Positions 26,164 to 35,300 of a stretch of 39,294 nucleotides of DNA are shown here, one piece after another (position 1 is the first letter of the stretch; each line of letters opens with the position of its first letter). Origin of the DNA: Bacteroidota bacterium. Its GTDB lineage: Bacteria > Bacteroidota > Bacteroidia > B-17B0 > Aurantibacillaceae. The stretch lies in NCBI GenBank assembly GCA_013288385.1, contig JABDBZ010000012.1, forward strand, positions 1 through 39,294. The letters are read 5' to 3'. The notes beneath the pieces are model-generated. The model searched no databases and was not told the origin of the DNA. It saw only the letters and a program-made list of their open reading frames with translations. A program made the position numbers and the translations under genes.

Positions 26164-28568
26164 TTCCTTATAACTTTCTTAATTTCCGTTTGATTATTTG
26201 CTTTTACTTTTACGTAATAAATTCCGTTTGCCAGGTTAAACAAATTAATTTCAATTGATCTATTTTTAGTTGAACCTATATAAACAGTTCTCCCTACAAC
26301 GTCCAATACTTCCAAATATTTTATTCCTTCTTCTGCAAATTGAATTGTAAATAATCCTGAATTTGGATTCGGAAATAATTCCATTACCAGAACCTCTGAA
26401 TTATTTTCTTTAATTCCGGTACATAAAGAAACGATTACATTCGCAGTTGTTGATGCCACACAATTATTTGTTCCTGTACAACTAACGGTATAAATATTAC
26501 TTGTAGACGGCATTAACGTAAATGTAGATGCGTTTGAATTACTTGGATTCCATGTATAACTTGTTGCTCCATTCACAGTAATGGTTGCAATTTCTGTAAC
26601 ACAAATGCTTTGAGAAACAGGTGATACACTTACTAAAGGCAAAGGTTGCACCGATACATCTTTAGTAGCCATACCAATACAAGAAACAATATTTGATCCG
26701 GAAACAGAATAAGTTGTATTTGAAAATGGAATTACATTCACACTCGATGTATTTGGTCCTGTACTCCATGTGTATGAATTAGCCCCACTTGCTGCTAAAT
26801 TAATTGGAATGCCCGCACACTGAATAAGTGTTCCTCCATTGACAGATAATGTTGGCGTATTTAAATTACATGGAGCTGTTATTGCAAGATCATCCCAAGT
26901 TAGAAACCAAGGATTAGTGCTACCTATAGCCTTAACGGCAATATAATAAAAACCTGAATTAGGAACAGTAAAAGTATTTGTTAGTGGAGCATAAATTGCA
27001 TTTGTTAGATTTCCTGTAACAGATGCAATATTAGTTAAACCCAACGTTGATTGTGCAGTACCATAAAACAAGGAAAACTCTGACCAACCATTTGCCCCAT
27101 CAGTTATATAATAAACTTCTGCTGAATAAGTAAAACCAGAATACAATTTTAAACCATTCGTATAAAAATAATCTCCATTAGGATCTGTTCCGAAATTAAA
27201 AGATGCAAATTTTGAACCTGTTCTCGGTAATCTGTTGTGTGTAGTTTGTAATGTATATGTTTGACAAATATTTGTTGGATTTGATGCTGCCCAAGAGCAA
27301 TTTGGAAATAAATTATTGACCAATACATTTTCAAAACCTTCGAAATAAGGAGTTGTATTTGTGATAGAGCCTACAGCTGTTATTCCAATTGGCGCAGTTG
27401 TTACGCTACCAGCACTATTTGTGCAGCTGATTGTACATATAAACCAAGTATTCGTCGTAATATTTGTTGCAGTGTATGCACTTACAGTGGCTGTATTGAT
27501 TGGTGTAAATGGTCCTGATGAACTATTTCCTGCACTCCACACATAACTTAATCCGGAAGTAGTATAACTGTTTGCCAAATTCAAACTAACATTACCTCCG
27601 ATACAAGCCAGAGAAGAACCCGCAACAGCTATGTTAGCTGCCGGAGATCCTGCACAAGGTGACGGAGGAGTCCAACGATAAATTAATCCGTTTGGAATAT
27701 TATTGCTATTACTGAACATACAGGTTGCATTGTTTGCTAACCCACCAGAAGATGATTGCCAATTAAAACCAATAGGAACATCTCTGTTATTATAATCGGC
27801 ATTACTCTGACCAACCAATCCAATTTCGCTCGGCATTGTATTTGCATTTGTAGTACCAGTTGCGCCATAAATAATTTCTACAACATTTGAAGTTTCATAC
27901 AATTTTATTTGTGCATTAATAAAATCATCCTGTCCTGTTCCATTGTTGCTATATCTTCCCATGCGTTTCCATTGCATAGTAAATACCCGATTTGGAGCAA
28001 CACCTACTGTAACATAAGAAATTATTCCAGGCGCTGTAATACTTGTACCCGCCGAAGTTGCATTTGCAGTTAAAGTTAAATTTCCCACTCCAACTGCCGT
28101 AACAGATGTGTTAGAAGGAATGCCGGTTCCTGTAATCACATCTCCGGGATTAAAAAAAGCAGATGCAAATGCATTGGTAAAAGCAACAACATTGCTACCA
28201 GAAGTTACTGTGCAAGTTTGATATGGACCCATTTGCATATCTCCCGCCATAAAAGAAATGGCATCGCCATTACCACCTGAATTACTAATAGGTGCAAAAT
28301 TATCATTTGGAAAATATGAACCTAAAGTCATCCACCCATTTGAGCTTAGTCCAATTGCTGTATAAGTAGTATTATTAAAACCAAAAGAAAAACCAATTGG
28401 CAAATTACTGTAAACATTATCATCCTGAAAACCAGTTGCAACAATAGTTGAACCTGGAACAGTTAATGCAGTATAGGTTCCAGCGATTTGCGCAAAAACA
28501 TAAGCAGACACTTGAGCTTTAATTGCAATTCCAACAAAAATAATGGCAAGAGTAAATATTTTCTTCAT
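26160..28568 (-). CDS. Secreted T9SS type A cargo protein with jelly-roll-like N-terminal domain and Ig-like repeats
   Basis: This 802-residue exported protein has a signal peptide (MKKIFTLAIIFVGIAIKAQ). The N-terminal domain has the pattern of many Bacteroidota cargo proteins: GFSFGFNNTTYTAIGLSSNGWMTLG, then VFTMQWKRMGRYSN, VEIIYGATG and GLVGQSN. It is interrupted at about residues 118-178 by a separate module (GDVITGTGIPSNTSVTAVG). An Ig-like segment, a carbohydrate-binding-like segment (WLTWDDLAITAPCN) and two short repeats (ANSYTWSTGPNTSSVNV, ATSYTWNPSNSNAST) follow. The C-terminal 80 or so residues (MELFPNPNSGLFTIQF ... ANGIYYVKVKANNQ) form a type A sorting domain. No enzyme motif was seen, so an adhesive or structural role is likely. 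It overlaps the convergent protease gene by four bases. Confidence 0.85.
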   Translation of the reverse strand: MKKIFTLAIIFVGIAIKAQVSAYVFAQIAGTYTALTVPGSTIVATGFQDDNVYSNLPIGFSFGFNNTTYTAIGLSSNGWMTLGSYFPNDNFAPISNSGGNGDAISFMAGDMQMGPYQTCTVTSGSNVVAFTNAFASAFFNPGDVITGTGIPSNTSVTAVGVGNLTLTANATSAGTSITAPGIISYVTVGVAPNRVFTMQWKRMGRYSNNGTGQDDFINAQIKLYETSNVVEIIYGATGTTNANTMPSEIGLVGQSNADYNNRDVPIGFNWQSSSGGLANNATCMFSNSNNIPNGLIYRWTPPSPCAGSPAANIAVAGSSLACIGGNVSLNLANSYTTSGLSYVWSAGNSSSGPFTPINTATVSAYTATNITTNTWFICTISCTNSAGSVTTAPIGITAVGSITNTTPYFEGFENVLVNNLFPNCSWAASNPTNICQTYTLQTTHNRLPRTGSKFASFNFGTDPNGDYFYTNGLKLYSGFTYSAEVYYITDGANGWSEFSLFYGTAQSTLGLTNIASVTGNLTNAIYAPLTNTFTVPNSGFYYIAVKAIGSTNPWFLTWDDLAITAPCNLNTPTLSVNGGTLIQCAGIPINLAASGANSYTWSTGPNTSSVNVIPFSNTTYSVSGSNIVSCIGMATKDVSVQPLPLVSVSPVSQSICVTEIATITVNGATSYTWNPSNSNASTFTLMPSTSNIYTVSCTGTNNCVASTTANVIVSLCTGIKENNSEVLVMELFPNPNSGLFTIQFAEEGIKYLEVLDVVGRTVYIGSTKNRSIEINLFNLANGIYYVKVKANNQTEIKKVIRN

Positions 28569-28665
28569 AATTTAAAAATCAGTTCACTAATAAAACTAAT
28601 ACTTAAATATACAAATTGTTTTCATCGTTGCAATGAAATATCCAAATGGTTTTAGTGGTCAGTAA

Positions 28666-29280
28666 TTATTTTAAATACTTCCAATTTCTGATCTTCCCTT
28701 CACTCATCCATTCCATTGCATCGGCAATTCTTTTATTTCTTGTAGCTTCAGTTTTAGCCTCATTGATCCACATTACGTATTCTTTTTTATTGGAATAACT
28801 AAATTCTTCATAAACCTTTAAGGCTTTTTTATTTTTGCCCATCTCTTTTAAAAAATCAGGATGTGGTTCTAATTCTTCTTTATTTACTGTGGTCTTTCTT
28901 GGAGGCAATTTTATATTTAATTCATTTAATTTAGCTGCTTCTTTTACATATTTAATTATAACGGCATCCTTAGGTAAATCTTTTAAAGAAGTAATTTTTC
29001 CAAAGTGTCCCATGGCCACTTCGCTTTTAGCAACCTCCAATAATTTATCTGAATCTTTCATCAAAGCAGCTTTCCAAAACCCAAAAGTGCAATGTTGTTT
29101 AAACGAAGCCATGTGACACATCGATCCTTTATAATCAAAATGTGGAAAGCTCCATTTCATTGTTTCTTCAACTTCCGGACAAGCTTCATGAACGAGTTTT
29201 CTCAAATGAATTAAAATTGGTTTTGCAAAATTTGCGGATTTACCAATGTATGCATCTATACGTTTGTCTTTCTTTGCCAT
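28666..29280 (-). CDS. DUF1801 and YdeI/OmdA-family protein
   Basis: This 204-residue cytoplasmic protein has an N-terminal DUF1801 domain (DAYIGKSANFAKPILIHLRK, EACPEVEETMKWSFPHFDYKG, MCHMASFKQHCTFGFWKAAL). Its C-terminal YdeI/OmpD-associated domain includes ELEPHPDFLKEMGKNKKALK, FSYSNKKEYVMWINEAKTEA and TRNKRIADAMEWMSEGK. The combination is the full-length YdeI family. The family is loosely tied to bacteriocin or peptide resistance, and its reaction is unknown. It shares the C-terminal helical motif with the protein at 17193-17711, although the N-terminal domains differ. It is divergent from the STAS-like gene at 29408 with 127 bases between. Confidence 0.9.
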   Translation of the reverse strand: MAKKDKRIDAYIGKSANFAKPILIHLRKLVHEACPEVEETMKWSFPHFDYKGSMCHMASFKQHCTFGFWKAALMKDSDKLLEVAKSEVAMGHFGKITSLKDLPKDAVIIKYVKEAAKLNELNIKLPPRKTTVNKEELEPHPDFLKEMGKNKKALKVYEEFSYSNKKEYVMWINEAKTEATRNKRIADAMEWMSEGKIRNWKYLK

Positions 29281-29377
29281 TGAATCGAGTTTTATATTTA
29301 CAATATTATTTCCTCACTAAATCTATAAAAAAAAACAGACTTAGAAAAATGTGTGCTCCATTTAAATGACGACTTAG

Positions 29378-29408
29378 TTTGATAGAAATAACATAATTAC
29401 TATATTTA
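29378..29408 (+). promoter_or_regulatory. Promoter overlapping the annotated start of the STAS-like gene
   Basis: TTTG at 29378-29381, exactly 19 spacer bases, and TATATTTA at 29401-29408 match the Bacteroidota promoter except for the last base. The -7 element runs into the first possible ATG (29408). Transcription would start at about 29413-29416, at or next to the second ATG (29414). Confidence 0.5.
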
Positions 29409-29812
29409 TGCGAATGTTATTAGTGCCGGATAATGCAATAAATATTGCAGGTTATTATACCTGGATGGGTGATGATGGTATTGCGCGCACTTGTGTTAAA
29501 CCCAATATTGATATTACGTTGGAACATGCTTTAGAAAACACAAAAGTTGTTACTTCATTTTATAAAAATAAAAAGTTTCCTATTTTAATTGATGCGCGTG
29601 GAATAAAATCAATGAGTTATGAAGCAAGGCATCATTTTTCGGTAAAAAATCGTGATTCAAAAACATGCGCTTTTGGGATTATCATTGGTTCTACGACGAG
29701 CCGTGTGCTTGGCAATTTTTATTTAGGAATAAATAAACCTACTGTGCCTACAAAATTATTCGACGATGAAGACTTAGCAATTGCCTGGCTTAAACAATTC
29801 TGTAACTCTTAA
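29408..29812 (+). CDS. STAS-like protein (DUF7793-type), coupled to a histidine kinase
   Basis: This 134-residue soluble protein (132 if the second ATG at 29414 is used) resembles the DUF7793 family, which has a STAS/SpoIIAA-like alpha/beta pattern. Strands are seen in [20 protein letters not shown] and [20 protein letters not shown], and a C-terminal helix in [17 protein letters not shown]-like proteins often act as phosphorylatable switches or binding partners. No serine equivalent to the SpoIIAA phosphosite is certain here. The stop TAA is one base before the ATG of the kinase gene, so the two products should be made in fixed ratio and probably interact. The start is ambiguous because a promoter overlaps the first ATG. 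The family name is recalled, not searched. Confidence 0.75.
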   Translation: MRMLLVPDNAINIAGYYTWMGDDGIARTCVKPNIDITLEHALENTKVVTSFYKNKKFPILIDARGIKSMSYEARHHFSVKNRDSKTCAFGIIIGSTTSRVLGNFYLGINKPTVPTKLFDDEDLAIAWLKQFCNS

Positions 29813-29813
29813 A

Positions 29814-30602
29814 ATGGAACTTAAAAACAACACTCCTCTTTCTGATAATGTTCGTGCAAATGAGATTCTTGAAGTTATATTAGCTTTTGCCCGTCAAGAT
29901 TTTACTAAAAAGGTAAAAATAAGTAATGCTGATAATGTTCTTGATGGCATTGGCTCAGGTGTAAATATGCTTGGTGAAGAACTTCAACATTCTACTATCT
30001 CACTCAAAGAAAAAGAACAATTATTAAAAGAAATTCATCATCGCGTTAAAAATAATATGCAAATTATTTCCAGTCTTCTCAATTTGCAGGCAGAAACAAC
30101 TGAGGATGAAAAATTTTTAGATCTTATTCGTGAAAGTCGGAACCGTATTAATTCTATGGCTTTGGTACACGAAATGTTATACAAATCAAAAGATCTCAGT
30201 AAAATTGAATTAATTGAATACATTGAAAATTTATGTAAAAGTATTTATCAATCATATGCGCTTCCTCATTCTAATATTGAATTCATATATGACATTGAGC
30301 AAGGAATACATTTTGATATTGATAAAATGATACCCATTGGTTTAATTTTAAATGAGGCAATTAGTAATTCATTGAAGTATGCATTTCCTAAAAAGGACGG
30401 AAAAATTAATATTAGTTTAAAATCAAACAACAAAAATTATATTTTATTAGTAGGCGATAATGGTAAAGGCTTTAAAGCAAATTTTGATCTTGAAAAAGAT
30501 TCTCATTTAGGAATTCAGCTCATTTTTATGCTTGCAAATCAATTAGCCGGAAAACTTAAACTAGAAAACGAACAAGGGGTATGTTATAAGGTAGTTTTTT
30601 AA
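29814..30602 (+). CDS. Soluble histidine kinase with HAMP-like N-terminus and HisKA_2 domain
   Basis: From the ATG at 29814 this is a 262-residue cytoplasmic kinase without transmembrane segments. Residues 15-60 look HAMP-like ([18 protein letters not shown] ... [12 protein letters not shown]). A HisKA_2 dimerisation domain follows, with the phosphoacceptor His in [20 protein letters not shown]. The HATPase domain contains [19 protein letters not shown] (N box), VGDNGKGF (G1) and [14 protein letters not shown]. This is the HWE/HisKA_2 group whose members phosphorylate stand-alone receivers, but no receiver gene is adjacent. The upstream frame could start at a TTG inside the STAS-like gene (29781). 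The ATG one base after that gene's stop is the better start. Confidence 0.92.
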   Translation: MELKNNTPLSDNVRANEILEVILAFARQDFTKKVKISNADNVLDGIGSGVNMLGEELQHSTISLKEKEQLLKEIHHRVKNNMQIISSLLNLQAETTEDEKFLDLIRESRNRINSMALVHEMLYKSKDLSKIELIEYIENLCKSIYQSYALPHSNIEFIYDIEQGIHFDIDKMIPIGLILNEAISNSLKYAFPKKDGKINISLKSNNKNYILLVGDNGKGFKANFDLEKDSHLGIQLIFMLANQLAGKLKLENEQGVCYKVVF

Positions 30603-30753
30603 ACAAATCTTATATTTAATGGTCATAATATAATTGCTACTTACTTCCTGAAAAACAATATAATGGCTAAAAAATGGTCATGTTCCGCTACTAAAGCCTT
30701 ATAGCCTCTCGTCATTTACCTAACAAAAATTTAACTCTCTTTTTTCTTGCTAA

Positions 30754-30786
30754 TTTGATAAAACACTTAACTTAGTATTACCTTAA
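30754..30786 (+). promoter_or_regulatory. Weak candidate promoter of the VOC protein gene
   Basis: TTTG at 30754-30757 lies 21 bases upstream of TACCTTAA at 30779-30786, six of eight positions counting the free ones. The ATG follows at 30798. Support is modest. Confidence 0.3.
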
Positions 30787-30797
30787 AATTTAAAAAG

Positions 30798-31400
30798 ATG
30801 GCTAAGAAAATAAAAAAGAAAGCAGTAAAGAAAGCTGCTAAAAAAACAGTAAAGAAATCGGCAAAAAAAGCAGCACCTCGTAAAGTGGTTAAAAAGAAAA
30901 GTGCAAAACCTGCTCGCCCTGCAAAAAAGAAAGTGAGCAAAAAACCAACTCCAAAACCAATTCAAAAAACAACTTCAATCAATCCGTATTTAACTTTCCC
31001 TGGTAATTGCGAAGAAGCATTTAATTTTTATAAATCAGTATTTGGTGGACAGTTTGGTTATGTAGGAAGATTTAAAGATATGCCTCCAATGGAAGGACAA
31101 CCACCGATTCCAGAATCTGCCGGCGAAAAAATAATGCATATATCTTTACCAATAAGTAAAGACAATACTTTAATGGGTAGTGATAGTTCGGATGCATTTG
31201 GACATGCTACTAATATTGGAAATAATTTTTCAATTTCAATTAATGCACCAACACAAGCTGAAGCTGACAGACTTTATCAGGGTTTGTCAAATAGTGGTAA
31301 TATTACAATGCCGATTGGTAAAACATTTTGGGGTTCATACTTTGGAATGGTTACCGATAAATTTGGCATTCAATGGATGGTTAGTCACGGTGATATGTAG
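30798..31400 (+). CDS. PhnB-like VOC (glyoxalase-fold) protein with histone-H1-like lysine-rich N-terminal tail
   Basis: This 200-residue protein is in two parts. Residues 1-57 form a low-complexity basic tail in which 25 residues are Lys and 2 are Arg, interspersed with Ala, Val and Pro (KKAVKKAAKKTVKKSAKKAA), like the tails of H1-like bacterial DNA-binding proteins. Residues 60-200 form a PhnB-type vicinal-oxygen-chelate domain (SINPYLTFPGNCEEAFNFYK, KIMHISLPI, GNNFSISINAPTQAEADRLY, GKTFWGSYFGMVTDKFGIQW). PhnB-like proteins normally lack such a tail and are about 140 residues. The frame is continuous and codon use shows no break, so this is not a sequencing join. The tail suggests binding to DNA or RNA. 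The substrate or ligand of the VOC domain is unknown. A strong hairpin terminator follows. Confidence 0.9.
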   Translation: MAKKIKKKAVKKAAKKTVKKSAKKAAPRKVVKKKSAKPARPAKKKVSKKPTPKPIQKTTSINPYLTFPGNCEEAFNFYKSVFGGQFGYVGRFKDMPPMEGQPPIPESAGEKIMHISLPISKDNTLMGSDSSDAFGHATNIGNNFSISINAPTQAEADRLYQGLSNSGNITMPIGKTFWGSYFGMVTDKFGIQWMVSHGDM

Positions 31401-31423
31401 TAAAATTCTTTTTACTAAGAATA

Positions 31424-31452
31424 AATTAAGGGTCGCATGGCGACCCTTAATT
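31424..31452. terminator. Hairpin terminator between convergent genes
   Basis: Arms aattaagggtcgc (31424-31436) and gcgacccttaatt (31440-31452) pair perfectly over 13 bp around loop atg. It follows the VOC gene by 23 bases and also ends 46 bases from the convergent gene's stop at 31498, so it can serve both directions. Confidence 0.8.
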
Positions 31453-31497
31453 ATTTATTAAATATTTCTTTTAAAAAACTATTAATGATTCTTCAAA

Positions 31498-32352
31498 TCA
31501 AGGCTGTACTTTACTGATCATTTTTTTTAAAACAGACCAATCTACTTTTTTAATGAATTCATCTATTTCAGAAACATTCCCTCTAATCCGCACTAAAATA
31601 TTATAAACCAATAATGAATTCACATTTGGCTCTGGCTGTTCAATATAATAGGAATCAATGTTTCTTCCTGTTCCATTAAATGTTTTGGTTGTTTTTTTCA
31701 CAGCACTAGCTTTCGGACCAATAAAAATAATTGCTTCATCACTATAGTCGGCATTATTATCAAGTTCTTTTGCTTCTGCAGGATTTTGAACATTTTCGCC
31801 CTTTAAAATTAAATTTTCCCCGGGTTGCAAACCAATAACAGCAAGAGCAACTGTATCTTTAATCAATATTTTTTGCGGCTCAGTTTTATGACTATGTCCA
31901 TTTAAAAATACAGGAACATCCTTTTGATAAGGGATACCTAAATTACTTTCAACAGTCACAGTTAGTTTACAATCTGAAGTAGTCTTCATCCCCAATGCCG
32001 AAATTCTCATGTCTTTATTGGCGTCTGTAAAAGACGCAGCTCTCTTCATTGCTTCGCCCATTTTTACATCTACCTGTTCATTTGGTATTGTATAAACTAC
32101 TGAATAGGAATAAGTGTAAATTGTTTTCTTTCCAAGATCAGCAGAAACTTGATCTTTAACTGTGTGATTCTGTAATTTTGATTCTGTCTTCCAATCTTTC
32201 CATTCTTTTGGGAAAGCATTAGAGAAAGCTGATTCAATCTTGTTCATATTATCTGCTTCCACTTTGGTTAAAGGTCTTGTTGATACGTTGTTTTGAGCGA
32301 ATGAACTAATTGTAAAAATAGCTGCTATATAAACAAACGCCCTTTTTTTCAT
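31498..32352 (-). CDS. Exported protein of unknown function, companion of the propeller/SpoIIE sensor
   Basis: This 284-residue protein has a signal peptide (MKKRAFVYIAAIFTISSFAQ). The mature part is mixed alpha/beta and has no motif I recognise. It contains WKDWKTESKLQNHTVKDQVS, then KDVPVFLNGHSHKTEPQKIL, and a final helical stretch EIDEFIKKVDWSVLKKMISK. It has no T9SS sorting domain and no lipobox cysteine, so it is probably periplasmic. The gene starts 12 bases after the stop of the 1055-residue propeller/SpoIIE sensor and must be cotranscribed with it. A role in sensing or in delivering the signal to the periplasmic propeller is a fair guess but unproven. Confidence 0.75.
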   Translation of the reverse strand: MKKRAFVYIAAIFTISSFAQNNVSTRPLTKVEADNMNKIESAFSNAFPKEWKDWKTESKLQNHTVKDQVSADLGKKTIYTYSYSVVYTIPNEQVDVKMGEAMKRAASFTDANKDMRISALGMKTTSDCKLTVTVESNLGIPYQKDVPVFLNGHSHKTEPQKILIKDTVALAVIGLQPGENLILKGENVQNPAEAKELDNNADYSDEAIIFIGPKASAVKKTTKTFNGTGRNIDSYYIEQPEPNVNSLLVYNILVRIRGNVSEIDEFIKKVDWSVLKKMISKVQP

Positions 32353-32364
32353 CTCTAAATATTA

Positions 32365-35300
32365 TTAGTTTAATTTAATACCGATCACAGTAACATCATC
32401 AACTTGCTCTAATTTGCCTTGCCATTTTTTCAAAGACTCATCTAAAATTGTTTTTTGTTCGCTCATCGGTAAAGGATAAATAGATGTGATGAGTTGTTTC
32501 AATTGTTTCGACATAAATTTCTTTCCAATTGTTCCACCAAATTGATCAGCATATCCATCCGTAAACATATAAATAATATCTCCTTTTTGAGCAATAACTT
32601 CATGTTGCGTAAACTGCTTCATGTATGAATAATATCCAACCGGTTGTTTATCACCTTTGATTTCTAACGTTCTTACTTTTTCATTTTTACCTGAAACGAG
32701 ATACATGGAGTTATTTCCACCTGAAAAATTAATTCTGATTTGACCATCTTCTGATTTTTTAAATATAGAAACCAAAGCAATATCCATTCCATCTTTACCC
32801 CCTGTGTCAATTCTTTCTGGATTAAGTGCGCCAATAATTATACTTCTCAATTCTTCCAAAATTTTTGATGTATCAACAATTTTTTTAGCACGAGCAATTT
32901 CGTTAAGTACACTAATTCCAATTAAACTCATAAACGCACCAGGAATACCATGTCCAGTACAATCGGCACAAACAATAATTGTTCTATCCGGTAAATCAAA
33001 TGCCAAATAAAAATCACCGCTCACAATATCGCGTGGTTTGAATAAAATAAAATGTTCTTTTAATAAATCATCAATTATTTTTTCAGAGGTTATAAAACTT
33101 CGTTGAATTCGTTTCGCATAATTAATACTATCTGTAATGTTTTGATTTTTTTCGGCAATTTCTATATTCGCATGCTGAAGAGCTCCATTCTTTTCTTCAA
33201 TGATCTCGTTTTGCTTTAGAATTTTTTTATTGGCATTTCTAATTTTGAGGTATGAATAAATTCCACCTAAAACTAAAGCTACTATGAGAGAATAAAACCA
33301 CCATGTACGCCAAAATGGTGGCCTAATTGTAAATTGAAACACGATGGGGTTTTTATTCCATACGCCTTCTCCATTATTAGCCATCACTAAAAATTCATAT
33401 TTACCAGGAGGAATATTGGAATAAGATGCTTCTGTTTTAAAAGAAGTTTGCCAGTCTTGATCTATTCCTTTGAGTTTATATTTATAATTTACTTTTTCAG
33501 GAGAGGTTAAACTCACACCAATAAAATTAAAAGTAAGATAGTTTTTATCATAAGGTAACTCTAAGTTATATGGAATATTATTAGCACTTACTGTATCTGA
33601 GTAGGAGTCCCATTTTGTTTTTTGAAAAAATAGGTCTATACTTTTCAACTTAGTTAATGGCTCTAAGAGATTTTCCTTATCGTATTTAGCCTGGTACACT
33701 TGTAAACCTTTGAATGTCCCTATCAAAAGTTGACCTTTCGAATCGATTATCATTGCATTTTGGCTACAATCTTGCCCGGTAAAACCATCTTCTACACCAT
33801 AATGTCTAATTTTATAATTACTATTTTTGGTTTCAATTCTTAACATGCCATTTGATACACCTGCCCAAATATTTCCTGTATTATCAATTACAATTGAATA
33901 AATTTCATTTGATGGTAAACTTAATTTATCAGTAATATTTGTAAATTTATTATTAGTAAGTTTGTAAACTCCTGAACTGGTTGCAACCCAAAAATTATTA
34001 TTGTCATCAGCAATTATATTGCGAACTCGTTTTTGTGTAAAGCCATCTTTTTCCGTAAAATGTTTCAAAATTGCTCTATCATATTTAAACAATCCATCAT
34101 CTGTACAAAACCAGTAATCACCTTTATTATCTTGAAAAATTTTATTTACATAACTTTTTGTTATGGCAACATCATTAAAGGGTTGAATATAGCCATCAAT
34201 CATTTTTGCAACACCTGCTTGTGTTCCTAACCAAACAACTCCTTTATTATCCACAAGAATATCAAAAATAGTATTCATTGGATCATCTTTATCTTTACAC
34301 ACTACTCTTTTAAATGTTTGTCCGTTGTAAATAATCAATCCATTACTAGTACCCAATAAATAATTTCCATTTTTATCTTCGGCAATTGTCCATATCATAT
34401 TACTCCCTTTAAACTCTTTCCCGGAATAATTTTCATACATACCTTTCTTGGAAATAGTTAAACCAAACTCCGATCCTAACAAATAATCTCCTGATTTATT
34501 TTGATAAATATTTTTAATTTGATCAGCCAATAATCCATCTTTAGTAGTATACATAAAAAAACGTTCACAGGCTAATTTCGAAACACCATTTTGATCAGAC
34601 GCAAACCATAAGTTAGATTCCCTATCTTCAACTATTTTCCAAATGCTATTATCAACTATTCCATTTTTCTTTTTGAATACAGAAACATTTCCATCCTTAG
34701 TTCTCTTTATAACTCCATTGCTCGTGCCAATCCATATTGTATTATTCTTATCTTTATAATGACAGTAATATGTTGCGTTTGTATCCAATCTGGCTGGATT
34801 AATTTTTCGCAATTTATCATCAATTAATTCCGATAATCCTTCTCCGGTAAAAATCCAATAAGTGGTTGGATTAACTTCCAACACCGAAAAAACCATGTCA
34901 TTAGGCAACCCTTTTTTTTGAGTAATGTTTCGGGTCGATTTACCGTTGTAATCAAAAACACCACTTCCTAAAGTACAACACCATAAATGTTTTTTACTAT
35001 CACGAATTAAATTGAACACAGAAGAACTATCTAATTTTTTATCAATTTTTAAACTTCCAAAAGTGCTATCTTTAAATGTGGAAATTCCTTTTGATGTTCC
35101 TAAAAGTGCTTTGCCATCTTCATCAAAAAGAATACAAAAAATTCTGTTATCAGTTAAACCATTTTTTGTTGTGTAATTTTTGAATCTTTTTGATGGAACA
35201 GAAATTTTTGAGTCGTAAACAGATAGTCCGTTATTTGTACCAATTAGTAAACGACCCGCTTTATCTTTCGCAATACAAAACACCACATTATCAGGTAAGC

